A DNA stretch of 64,000 nt from assembly GCF_004959765.1 (NCBI RefSeq), contig NZ_SJZD01000002.1:186001-250000 (forward strand), in the 5' to 3' direction. The DNA is from Flavobacterium sp. H122. Its GTDB lineage: Bacteria > Bacteroidota > Bacteroidia > Flavobacteriales > Flavobacteriaceae. Under the pieces are notes generated by a model, which worked only from the letters and a program-made list of their open reading frames with translations, did no database searches and was not told the origin of the DNA. The position numbers were made by a program, and so were the translations under genes. Position 1 is the first letter of the stretch. Each line of letters opens with the position of its first letter. Below, piece after piece: positions 1 to 8,172 of this stretch.

Positions 1-713
1 ATATCGCATTAAATACACTGGGAACAATTATTCATAAAACTCTGGAAGAATTGTATAAGCCCTATTTGAACAAATTTCTATCGGTTTCAGATATCGATTT
101 TATGATTTCAATGGCTGATAATGAAGTTCTAAGGCAATTTAAAGAAGAATATAAAGAAGGTGAAGTAACTAAAGGTAAAAATCTTTTGGCTTTCGAAGTG
201 GCAAAACGTAACATTTTCAATTTTTTAAAAGAAGAAAAGAGAGATATAGTTTCTGGAGATGTCGTGAAAGTTATTGCTGTTGAAACTTCATTAAAAGAAG
301 TGATTCATGATGATAGATTGCCTTTTCCTATAACAATTTCAGGAAATGTTGACCGAATTGAAATTCGAAATAATTTCATAAGAATCATTGATTATAAGAC
401 AGGGAAAGTAGAGCAAACGTCTTTGAGAATTAAAGATTGGAACGGTTTAACGTTAGATATAAAAAACGAAAAAATAATTCAGTTGCTTTGTTATGCATTA
501 ATGTATCAAAATGAATTGGGTGGTAAAGAGATGGAGGTTGGAATTATTTCTTTTAAAAATATGAAAGCTGGATTCATGCCTTTTCAGTATCAGTTTGAAA
601 AAGAAAAGTTTTCAATAATATCAAGTGAAATTATCGAAAACTTCAAATCTGAATTAATAAATTTAATAGTTGAAATTTTAGATTCTTCAATTCCTTTTGA
701 AGAAAAAGTCTAA
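1..713 (+). CDS. PD-(D/E)XK nuclease family protein, C-terminal part (5' end outside window)
   Basis: The reading frame is open from the first bases of the window (frame of position 3) to the TAA at 711-713, so only the C-terminal ~236 residues are present. They match the nuclease domain found at the end of AddB/RecB-type repair proteins. The first residues contain HKTLEELY, the conserved His/Glu region. GNVDRIE carries the metal-binding Asp, IIDYKTGK is the D-x-K core, and QLLCYALMY is the Gln/Tyr motif. This domain normally cuts DNA during recombinational repair in the cytoplasm. Whether a helicase-like region or iron-sulfur cysteines precede it cannot be seen. The stop overlaps the stop of the convergent hydrolase gene by 3 bp. 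Family call is fairly sure; assignment to AddB itself is inference. Confidence 0.82.
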   Translation, partial: IALNTLGTIIHKTLEELYKPYLNKFLSVSDIDFMISMADNEVLRQFKEEYKEGEVTKGKNLLAFEVAKRNIFNFLKEEKRDIVSGDVVKVIAVETSLKEVIHDDRLPFPITISGNVDRIEIRNNFIRIIDYKTGKVEQTSLRIKDWNGLTLDIKNEKIIQLLCYALMYQNELGGKEMEVGIISFKNMKAGFMPFQYQFEKEKFSIISSEIIENFKSELINLIVEILDSSIPFEEKV

Positions 714-1492
714 CACTTTTCAAAAAAATCAAGTAAAATATCACCTAAAACATTTCTGTTTTCAATATGACTCATATGTCCGTCAGGTAAAGTTACAAGT
801 TCTACCGAAGTACCTTCAATTTGAGAAACAGCGTCATCATAATTTAATACAGGGTCTTTTTTACCTAAAATTAAAAGGATAGGGAATGTAGCCTGGTGTA
901 AAATAAATTCCCTGTCTTTTCTCACTTTCATACCTTCTAAAGCAGAAATTACGCCTTGAACACTTGTTGTAACAGCTTCCTGTTTTATTTTGTCAATTTC
1001 ATGGACTAATGTTTCGCGGTTATTCTCGCTAAATAAATTAGCAATTGACATGCCTATAAATATATCCGGGTTTTGTTTAACAGCTTTAATGGCACGCATC
1101 CTGTTTATTTTACGTTCCTGACTGTCTTCTTTTGAGGTAGAATTTAGTAATACGATTCCTTTAGCCATTTCAGGGTATAATTCGGCAAAGGCTAAAGAAA
1201 CATAACCTCCCATTGAGTGTCCAATAAATATGGCTTCAGAAATATTCAAATGGTGGAGCACAGCATGAACAGTATCTGCCATATCTTCCATGGTGTGCAT
1301 ATAGCTCAAGTTTTCAGTTTGACCATGACCTGGTAAATCAATAGTAATGACCTGATGATTTTGGGTAAAATCGTTAATATAGAACTCCCACATAGTGGAG
1401 TTTTCTAAAAAACCATGAAGTAATACGACGGCTTTTCCTTTTCCAATAGTGGAATAAGCTATTTTGATGTTTTTATAATTAATGGTATTCAA
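710..1492 (-). CDS. Alpha/beta hydrolase fold protein
   Basis: A 260-residue cytosolic alpha/beta hydrolase. VLLHGFLENSTMW is the oxyanion-hole HG region, GHSMGG holds the nucleophile Ser, KKDPVLNYDD supplies the likely acid, and DGHMSHIEN the catalytic His. Length fits a minimal family member without a large cap. No substrate can be named; esterase, lactonase or C-C hydrolase activities all occur in this fold. The start is a TTG at 1492-1490, chosen because the protein then begins exactly at the first beta strand and no upstream ATG exists before an in-frame stop. That stop belongs to the preceding DUF2891 gene, in the same frame and separated by one codon, so translational coupling is likely. 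Confidence 0.88.
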   Translation of the reverse strand: MNTINYKNIKIAYSTIGKGKAVVLLHGFLENSTMWEFYINDFTQNHQVITIDLPGHGQTENLSYMHTMEDMADTVHAVLHHLNISEAIFIGHSMGGYVSLAFAELYPEMAKGIVLLNSTSKEDSQERKINRMRAIKAVKQNPDIFIGMSIANLFSENNRETLVHEIDKIKQEAVTTSVQGVISALEGMKVRKDREFILHQATFPILLILGKKDPVLNYDDAVSQIEGTSVELVTLPDGHMSHIENRNVLGDILLDFFEKC

Positions 1493-1495
1493 TGC

Positions 1496-2557
1496 TTATT
1501 TTGTTGTGAGTGCAAAAATAGCAAAAGATGCGAGCCAATGTTCACCGCCATAGCCACTATCAAATAAAACCGTTAACGATTTACTTATAAATTGCTGAGC
1601 TGTAGTTTCAAATTTTGTTTTAATTGGATTTTTTTCAGAAAGATTTCTAGCTATATTTTTCATATTCCACGCTCTGCTGAATGATAAACCGTCTAAATGT
1701 ACAATTTGATAGTCATTTCTGTCGCTGACAGTTGGGGTTTGGCAAATTCTTTCAAGTCCTTTTTTAGTGTAAAAGTTTTTGAACCATTTTTCAAACTCTT
1801 TTTGAGGTAAAATCCGCGTCATTAAATCAGCCGATTGTAAACTAGGAGAGAAAAAGTCGCTTCCGTCTGGTTCCAAATGGGCTGGGATTTCTTTATTTGA
1901 CAGATAGAAAGTTTTACTTTTTTGAATAATGAGGTTTAAAAAGTCAGTTTCATTTTTGGTTTTTGCCCAATCATACGCAAAACATAATCCAAAGGCAGTG
2001 TTTGGGTGTACACCAGTTCGGTTTGGGTAGGTTTGCTTAGGTAAAAATTCTTTCCATAGGGTTACTATCTTTTGAGTTAAAGGTTGAAGCGATTGATGCC
2101 ATTTTTTACCTAAATCAGAATCCCAGGTATATAATTCTTCATCAAGTTTTAGTAACCATGCCCATCCATACGTTCTTTCAAATCCTTTTGATGCGGTGTA
2201 TTTTCCAAAATATTCGGCTTCCAGGATCATTTTTTCTTTTTGAAAAGATTCGTTTAAGACTTTTATGATCTCTTCTTTGTTTTCGATATTCGGAAAACTC
2301 TTTAATAACTTTACCAGCATCCAGTGACCATGCACACTGCTGTGCCAGTCCAGACAGCCGTAAAATGCAGGATGTAATTCACTAGGTAACATGCGGGCAT
2401 CTTTTTCAGTATCTGATAAATGTGAGGTTTTGTTTGGAAATTCGGTATTAATACAATGCAACGGCATTTTACTTAGTTTTAATGCTGTTTCTAAATTTAA
2501 TTCCTGAGCATTGATTCCTGTTGAAATTAGTAGTAAGAATAAAAAAAAGACTCTCAT
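1496..2557 (-). CDS. DUF2891 family secreted protein
   Basis: A 353-residue protein with a signal peptide at residues 1-17 (ends GINAQ). The conserved block HPAFYGCLDWHSSVHGHWML, the LEPDGSDFFSPSLQSADLM stretch and the C-terminal GGEHWLASFA region are the features I recognise as DUF2891. The many Trp, His and acidic residues and the alpha-helical look recall alpha/alpha-barrel proteins acting on sugars, but no activity is established. It is transcribed with the alpha/beta hydrolase downstream, one codon away. A terminator for the upstream T9SS gene lies in front of it, so it probably has its own promoter, although I see no clear -7 box. Confidence 0.83.
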   Translation of the reverse strand: MRVFFLFLLLISTGINAQELNLETALKLSKMPLHCINTEFPNKTSHLSDTEKDARMLPSELHPAFYGCLDWHSSVHGHWMLVKLLKSFPNIENKEEIIKVLNESFQKEKMILEAEYFGKYTASKGFERTYGWAWLLKLDEELYTWDSDLGKKWHQSLQPLTQKIVTLWKEFLPKQTYPNRTGVHPNTAFGLCFAYDWAKTKNETDFLNLIIQKSKTFYLSNKEIPAHLEPDGSDFFSPSLQSADLMTRILPQKEFEKWFKNFYTKKGLERICQTPTVSDRNDYQIVHLDGLSFSRAWNMKNIARNLSEKNPIKTKFETTAQQFISKSLTVLFDSGYGGEHWLASFAIFALTTK

Positions 2558-2584
2558 GATTGTAGTTTAACTAAGTAAATGTAT

Positions 2585-2610
2585 AAAAAAAGCCTCACAT
2601 TTGTGAGGCT
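2585..2610 (-). terminator. Rho-independent terminator of the T9SS gene
   Basis: Nine-base-pair perfect arms AGCCTCACA/TGTGAGGCT at 2591-2610 are followed on the minus strand by a run of six T (plus-strand A at 2585-2590). It ends the transcript of the 2634-5978 gene. Confidence 0.88.
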
Positions 2611-2633
2611 TTTAAATTGTATGAAAAATAGAT

Positions 2634-5600
2634 TTATTCTTTAATTAATTTTCTAGTGAATAAAATATCCTGTTGTGTTTTTACTTTTAAGAAATAAACC
2701 CCCTTATCCAGATTACTGATATCGAAAGAAGAATTAAGTCCATTAAAAACCTTAACTGTTTTACCACTGATGTCGAAGATTTCAACTGCTTTTACAGATT
2801 CTGAAAAATTTATTGTTGAGAGTGCCGGATTAGGGTGTAAAACTATGTTGTCAGTATTAAATTCATTTTCCGGATTGCTCAAAGTGCCTTTTTGGGTTAC
2901 TAAAATAGTTTTTGTGACTACTCCGTTTCCACTTAATGTGACATTTGCTGATCTTTCATTTGAACTGCTGTTAGTTTCTGCTGTCAATGTAATTTTAGCA
3001 TCACCTGAACCAGAAATAGAAGTGCTTAACGAATTTCTGCCGGTTAAATTTAAATGAGACAAGTTTAACCACGACTGATCGCTGGTTGCTGTCCAGTTTA
3101 CATTATTAATAAGATCAAATGAAAAAGTATTAGCATTGTTTTCATTGTTTGAAATTGTAATAGCACTTAATTCAGCATAATTTTTTTCCGGAGTTAAATA
3201 GGCCATATCTAAAATTCCAAATGTAGCAACATAAGCATTTGAACTTGATAAATTATTTACAGGGTAATTTAAGATGTTGTTCTCTGTGGTAAAGCTTGTA
3301 ACATTAATTTTATCCTCACCAAATACATCAATTGAAGCATGTTGATTTCCATAATCAACCGATTTTACATAAGATTGATTTCCGTTAGTGTCAAATTTAA
3401 TTAATGCTTTTTCTCCTTTTACAGTATTAAAATTATACTCAGTACCGTTAATTTTTAATTTATCTTTTATTCCGGAATAATAAACATAGAAATTATTGTT
3501 TTCATCAAGATCCAAATTGGTATAAGAACTAAAAGCTGTATTGTTTGTGCCTAAAGATCTTTGCCATAGAACATTTCCGGAGGTATCGATTTTTGCAAAA
3601 AATCCTTCGTATGAATTTCCAGTATAACTTCTAGGTATTGTTACTAAGTCCAGACCTACGAAGTCTGAAGTACTATTGGCTAATAATGTTCCATTAAGGA
3701 TGAAGTTGGTACCGTCAAAAGCTACGTCATTAGGCCAGGAATAGAAATAATTAGATGAATTCGCATAAAAATCTTTTCCGAAAACCACATCTCCTACATT
3801 GTTGAATTTTAACATTAGATGACTTGAGCCTTGTGTGCTTCCAGGGAAGGAAATTGAGTCAAAAATATAAGAGCTGTTTGCTGACATAGGCTCTGTAAAA
3901 GCATATAAGTTATTATTGGAATCAAAAACAGGAATAAACATGTAGCATCTGTAATTATAGTTTTTACTGTAAATAATACTGCCGTCATTTGCGTTTAATT
4001 TAATAATAGATAAGGTTGGAGAAGTAGAGCCAATAATTGTATTATCTATAGTGAGTGTTGTTCCTGAGGCTCCTGGAAATGAAAGAATAAGATACACATC
4101 TCCATTACCGTCTGTTGTAATCGCTCCTTCAAATTGAACGGATGAAGCCGGAATTATTTTTTTTGACCAAAGATAATTGCCGTTTTTATCAACTTTAATG
4201 AGCGCTTTAGTTGTACCGGTGGTTTGTGGAAAATTTATTAAATTACCTGAGGCATCTGTAAACACTGAATTACTTCCTGAAACATTGCTTAAAAATAAAA
4301 AATTATCGTCTTTATCGACACAGGCAAAATCATCAGATATGTTGAGTTCATTAACTCCCTGGTCCGGATAGAATTGGGCATACCATTTTGGAAGTCCATC
4401 TTGACCCAATCGGGTTATATGTCTTGATTTAACACCACTATCGTTGTTTACCTGCGTGCCAAAGAAATTGTTTTTTCCTTCAACCAAAGAGGTAAAAAAC
4501 AAATCGTTTTTTTGAGAATGTAAATGTTTGACATAGCTTTTTGATAAAGAACCAGCTATCGAATTGTTTTTTTGTTTAATCCATAAGGATGTTCCTGAAA
4601 AATCAAAAGCTTGGGTAGTAAAACGACTCTTGTTTATATTACTTGAAATATAAAAATAATTTGAGTTCGCAGTTTGTATTGTGTTTATATTGGTTGGCTG
4701 GGAGCCAGAGATAATGTTTCCTGAATTATCAAAATTTCCCAATAGATTAATAGTATCTCCATATAAAGTTGTACTTAAAGAAGCAGTAGATGCGTTCGCT
4801 TGGGTTAAAGTGTAAGACGAAGTTGCTGTGGTATTCCACTTTAATAAGATTTTAAAATCATTAGCAGTTGGATTTGGAACTATTTTTAAACCGGAACTGA
4901 TACCTAAGTCAGAAAGATAAGTTCTTTGAGTTGTTATTTTTGAAGAAGTCCTGTGAAAAGAAATAGTGTTTAACGTGGGGTCAATTTTTGAAACAAAATG
5001 ATAAGTTCCATCAGAGAATAATGCTGTGGGGGTATAAGTGTAATTGTAATTACTGCCGGACTCAGCAATCAAATAAGAGTCTCTAAATGTAAATCCAGAA
5101 AAAACTAAATTACCATCATTGGTAAAAGCTAAATCTACAACAGCGTTGCCGTATCCGCTATAAACTTGATTTGGGTAAACTTTTACAGAGGAATCGAAAT
5201 TAGCATTTTTATCACTTTTTAAAACGAATCCTGATCCATAATATAACATGGTTTCAGTTCCTAAAGTAACATTTGCGGCTGAAGTTCCGCCTGCTAAATA
5301 TATGTCAGTGTTTTTGAGTGCAATGGAATTTAAAACAACATTAGGGTATGAATTATTGTAAATTAAACTTCCGTCTGTATTGTTTAATCGAGCCAATTGA
5401 TTTTTACCATAAACGATGAAAACATCACTGCTGTCAGAAGCAATTTTTGTTTTGAATGAAAAATTGGTGTCAGGGTTTGAAAAAGATGATACCCATAAAG
5501 GATTTCCGTTGGCATCAATTTTTAGCAGGAATGAGTTAACTGATGCAGATGAAGTGATACTGTTACTTTGAGTTGTTATAGTTCCGGTAAATTGGCCAAA

Positions 5601-5978
5601 AACAAAAACGTTTTCATTGTTGTCTATGTAAACATATTTAGGGCTGATTATTCCTGAGTTTCCGGCATGAAAAGTTTTCATCCAAATATTGTTGCCATCA
5701 CTGACATTGGATTTTAAAATATACATGTCTGTAAGGCCAACATTAGTATAAGAATTATAGTTGTCAAATCCTATTTCTGAATTACTGGCAGTACCTACAT
5801 GGTATACGAAATTCTCACTGGCTTCGGTAATGTCTAAAGAACTCCCTTTAGAAGTGTTTAATTGCAAGAATCTAGTGTTTTCAGGAGCAGTTTGTGCTTT
5901 TAAAGCTGAAAAGAAAAGCCAAAAACACACAATTAAAAGCAAATTATGATTTGCCTTTGTAAAAGTAGTTTTGATCAT
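2634..5978 (-). CDS. Secreted beta-propeller-like protein with BACON domain and T9SS sorting tail
   Basis: An 1114-residue secreted protein. The signal peptide spans about residues 1-29 (…FFSALKAQT). The long middle contains repeated blades of the type 'KxDxxGNxLWxxS…', with motifs such as KIDANGNPLWVSS, KVDKNGNYLWSKK and KIDTSGNVLWQRS, typical of SBBP-like beta-propeller repeats. Residues ~943-1034 look like a BACON domain (WTATSDQSWL, ILVTQKG). Residues ~1035-1114 are a type A T9SS C-terminal domain (LHPNPALSTI, GVYFLKV, RKLIKE), so the protein should cross the outer membrane through the Por/Spr secretion machinery and be released or attached to the surface. Ligand is unknown. It has its own promoter box and terminator, so it is probably monocistronic. 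Confidence 0.86.
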   Translation of the reverse strand: MIKTTFTKANHNLLLIVCFWLFFSALKAQTAPENTRFLQLNTSKGSSLDITEASENFVYHVGTASNSEIGFDNYNSYTNVGLTDMYILKSNVSDGNNIWMKTFHAGNSGIISPKYVYIDNNENVFVFGQFTGTITTQSNSITSSASVNSFLLKIDANGNPLWVSSFSNPDTNFSFKTKIASDSSDVFIVYGKNQLARLNNTDGSLIYNNSYPNVVLNSIALKNTDIYLAGGTSAANVTLGTETMLYYGSGFVLKSDKNANFDSSVKVYPNQVYSGYGNAVVDLAFTNDGNLVFSGFTFRDSYLIAESGSNYNYTYTPTALFSDGTYHFVSKIDPTLNTISFHRTSSKITTQRTYLSDLGISSGLKIVPNPTANDFKILLKWNTTATSSYTLTQANASTASLSTTLYGDTINLLGNFDNSGNIISGSQPTNINTIQTANSNYFYISSNINKSRFTTQAFDFSGTSLWIKQKNNSIAGSLSKSYVKHLHSQKNDLFFTSLVEGKNNFFGTQVNNDSGVKSRHITRLGQDGLPKWYAQFYPDQGVNELNISDDFACVDKDDNFLFLSNVSGSNSVFTDASGNLINFPQTTGTTKALIKVDKNGNYLWSKKIIPASSVQFEGAITTDGNGDVYLILSFPGASGTTLTIDNTIIGSTSPTLSIIKLNANDGSIIYSKNYNYRCYMFIPVFDSNNNLYAFTEPMSANSSYIFDSISFPGSTQGSSHLMLKFNNVGDVVFGKDFYANSSNYFYSWPNDVAFDGTNFILNGTLLANSTSDFVGLDLVTIPRSYTGNSYEGFFAKIDTSGNVLWQRSLGTNNTAFSSYTNLDLDENNNFYVYYSGIKDKLKINGTEYNFNTVKGEKALIKFDTNGNQSYVKSVDYGNQHASIDVFGEDKINVTSFTTENNILNYPVNNLSSSNAYVATFGILDMAYLTPEKNYAELSAITISNNENNANTFSFDLINNVNWTATSDQSWLNLSHLNLTGRNSLSTSISGSGDAKITLTAETNSSSNERSANVTLSGNGVVTKTILVTQKGTLSNPENEFNTDNIVLHPNPALSTINFSESVKAVEIFDISGKTVKVFNGLNSSFDISNLDKGVYFLKVKTQQDILFTRKLIKE

Positions 5979-6009
5979 TTAGTTAAAATTTGTTTTAAAA
6001 ATTAAAATG

Positions 6010-6017
6010 CAAATATA
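6010..6017 (-). promoter_or_regulatory. Bacteroidetes -7 box for the T9SS gene
   Basis: Minus-strand TATATTTG fits TAnnTTTG and lies 32 bp before the ATG at 5978. No clear TTG -33 element is visible at the expected distance. Confidence 0.5.
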
Positions 6018-6061
6018 TATTAATTGTGAATTGACACGTTGCCTTTTTATTATATAATTGT

Positions 6062-6088
6062 AAAAAACGCCCCACAATTGTGAGGCGT
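6062..6088 (-). terminator. Terminator of the Xaa-Pro aminopeptidase gene
   Basis: Near-perfect hairpin at 6067-6088 (arms ACGCC-CACA and TGTG-GGCGT) with a minus-strand T run from plus-strand A at 6062-6067. Confidence 0.85.
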
Positions 6089-6122
6089 CTTTCATCTATC
6101 AGTCTTTTATCTGACTGTCTCT

Positions 6123-7415
6123 TTAGCTATTCATTAAGCTTTCAATTTCGTCAGCTTCAATAGGGATGTTTTTCATTAAGTTGAAAGGTTCACCGTTTGG
6201 TTGGATTACAACATCATCTTCTAAGCGAATTCCAAATCCTTCAGCAGGGATATAAATACCCGGTTCTACAGTGAATACCATATTGGCTTGCATTGGTTCG
6301 TGTAATAAACCATAATCATGTGTGTCCAAACCTAAATGGTGTGACGTACCATGCATGAAATATTTTTTATAGGCTGGCCAGTCAGGGTTTTCATTCTGTA
6401 CATCAGCTTTATCAATTAAACCTAAACCTAATAATTCAGATGTCATTATTTTTCCTACTTCTACATGGTACTGTTTCCAAAGTGCTCCTGGAACTAACAT
6501 TTTTGTAGCTTCATTTTTCACATTTAAAACGGCATTGTAAACTGCACGTTGTCTGTCAGTAAAACGCCCAGAAACCGGAATAGTACGAGATAAGTCACTT
6601 GAATAGTTTGCATATTCGGCTCCTACGTCTAATAATAATAGATCTCCGGCATTACAAACTTGGTTATTTTCAATATAATGCAAAACATTGGCATTATTTC
6701 CAGAAGCAATAATTGGTGTGTAAGCGAATCCTTTCGAACGGTTACGTAAAAATTCGTGAGCAAATTCTGCTTCAATTTCATATTCAGTCACTCCTGGTTT
6801 TACGAATTTCAGAATTCTGCGAATTCCTTTTTCTGTAATGTTACAAGCAGTTTGCATTAAATCGATTTCTATTTGGTCTTTTACAGAGCGTAAACGTTGT
6901 AAAATAGGATTTGATTTTTCTACTTTATGCGCAGGATAGTTTTCTTTCCACCATTTAATAAAACGATCTTCACGAGTTTCGGTTTCTACAGAAGAACGGT
7001 AATGTTCGTTTGTGTTGATATACATAGTGTCTGCATACATCATCACTTCTTTTAATACTTTGTGAAAATCTTGTAACCAATACACAGATTTGATCCCAGA
7101 AACTTCAAAAGCTCTTTCTTTAGTTAATTTTTCACCTTCCCAAACAGCGATATGCTCATTGGTTTCTCTTAAGAAAAGTATTTCTTTTAAATGTTCATAA
7201 GGTGCGTTAGGGAATAATAATAAGATACTTTCTTCTTGGTCAACTCCTGATAAATAAAAAATATCTCTGTGTTGGGCAAAAGGTAATGTACTATCAGCAC
7301 TTACTGGATAAATATCGTTACTGTTAAATACCGCAACTCCGTTTGGCTTCATTTGTGCCATGAAATTCCTGCGGTTTTTTATGAATAATTCTCGGTTTAT
7401 TGGTAAATATTTCAT
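6123..7415 (-). CDS. pepP: Xaa-Pro aminopeptidase (M24B)
   Basis: A 430-residue aminopeptidase P-family enzyme, which removes N-terminal residues that precede proline. The N-terminal AMP_N domain occupies about residues 1-150. The C-terminal pita-bread domain carries the dinuclear metal ligands: LLLDVGAEY and SSDLSRTIP (two Asp), HGTSHHLGLDTHD (His), VEPGIYIP (Glu) and IRLEDDV (Glu). All ligands are present and the length is normal. There is no signal peptide, so it acts in the cytosol, probably in peptide turnover. The gene stands alone, with a -7 box 22-29 bp upstream and its own terminator. Confidence 0.94.
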   Translation of the reverse strand: MKYLPINRELFIKNRRNFMAQMKPNGVAVFNSNDIYPVSADSTLPFAQHRDIFYLSGVDQEESILLLFPNAPYEHLKEILFLRETNEHIAVWEGEKLTKERAFEVSGIKSVYWLQDFHKVLKEVMMYADTMYINTNEHYRSSVETETREDRFIKWWKENYPAHKVEKSNPILQRLRSVKDQIEIDLMQTACNITEKGIRRILKFVKPGVTEYEIEAEFAHEFLRNRSKGFAYTPIIASGNNANVLHYIENNQVCNAGDLLLLDVGAEYANYSSDLSRTIPVSGRFTDRQRAVYNAVLNVKNEATKMLVPGALWKQYHVEVGKIMTSELLGLGLIDKADVQNENPDWPAYKKYFMHGTSHHLGLDTHDYGLLHEPMQANMVFTVEPGIYIPAEGFGIRLEDDVVIQPNGEPFNLMKNIPIEADEIESLMNS

Positions 7416-7436
7416 TTTAATTATTTTTTAGATAAC

Positions 7437-7444
7437 CAAAATTA
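7437..7444 (-). promoter_or_regulatory. -7 box for pepP
   Basis: Minus-strand TAATTTTG fits TAnnTTTG. The expected start site lies about 17 nt before the ATG at 7415. A TTTTG at 7471-7475 is a possible but distant (26 bp) -33 element. Confidence 0.55.
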
Positions 7445-7514
7445 CTCAAACCTTTTTATTTATATGTAGCCAAAAGGCGCGAATTTTAGATTAGATAAAA
7501 GCTAAGCAAAAAAA

Positions 7515-8084
7515 TTACAGAGTATTATTCTTTCTAATTCTGCTCATATGTCTTGTTGAAATACCTAAAAATGAAGCTAAATAATGTAGCGGTACTTCTT
7601 GCAGTAATTTGGGTTCAGAGGCTAAAAGCTTTTTATAACGTTCTTCGGGTGTTAAAGCCAATAAGTCAATACGATAATCATCTATCAGGCAGATCTGGCT
7701 TTCGATCAAGTCGTAATAAAACTGATGAAATTCCGGATTATGATTTCTAAGGCTTGTGAAATCTTCTAATGAAATTACTAATAATTCGGTATTTACTAAC
7801 GCTTTGATTTGTTTTCGGGATGGTGTTTGGGTTAAAAAACTTTTTAAGGATGAAGTGAAAGTGTTTTTTAAAGATAAGTAAGTGGTCTTTTCTTCATCAT
7901 CAATTGAAATGGCATGCTGTAAAATCCCTGAAACTACGAAACAAAAGTGATTGCAGACATCGTTTTGTACAACCAAAAAATCATTTTTCTTTAGAGACAA
8001 AGGTCTGAAATGGTCTTTGAAATTTTTAATTACATCACTAAAATCGATGCTGTTTTCTAAAACCATATTTTTTATTTTAACCAT
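7515..8084 (-). CDS. Crp/Fnr family transcriptional regulator
   Basis: A 189-residue protein with the layout of the short Crp/Fnr regulators common in Bacteroidetes. Residues ~10-120 form the cyclic-nucleotide-binding-like jelly roll (HFRPLSLKKNDFLVVQND, VVSGILQH). Residues ~145-189 form a helix-turn-helix (VPLHYLASFLGISTRHMSRIRK). The phosphate-binding cassette of cAMP-responsive proteins is not evident, so the ligand, if any, is unknown. ATG at 8084 is used; an internal ATG at 8066 would remove six residues. It is divergent from the BNR-repeat gene at 8173 across 88 bp and might regulate it; that is inference from position only. Confidence 0.86.
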   Translation of the reverse strand: MVKIKNMVLENSIDFSDVIKNFKDHFRPLSLKKNDFLVVQNDVCNHFCFVVSGILQHAISIDDEEKTTYLSLKNTFTSSLKSFLTQTPSRKQIKALVNTELLVISLEDFTSLRNHNPEFHQFYYDLIESQICLIDDYRIDLLALTPEERYKKLLASEPKLLQEVPLHYLASFLGISTRHMSRIRKNNTL

Positions 8085-8172
8085 AAACCTGAGAAAAGTT
8101 AAACTTACTGATGTCGTAAATTTATGAAGGAATATTGTATTATTTTTATGGCTTAATCAAAACTTTGACTTA

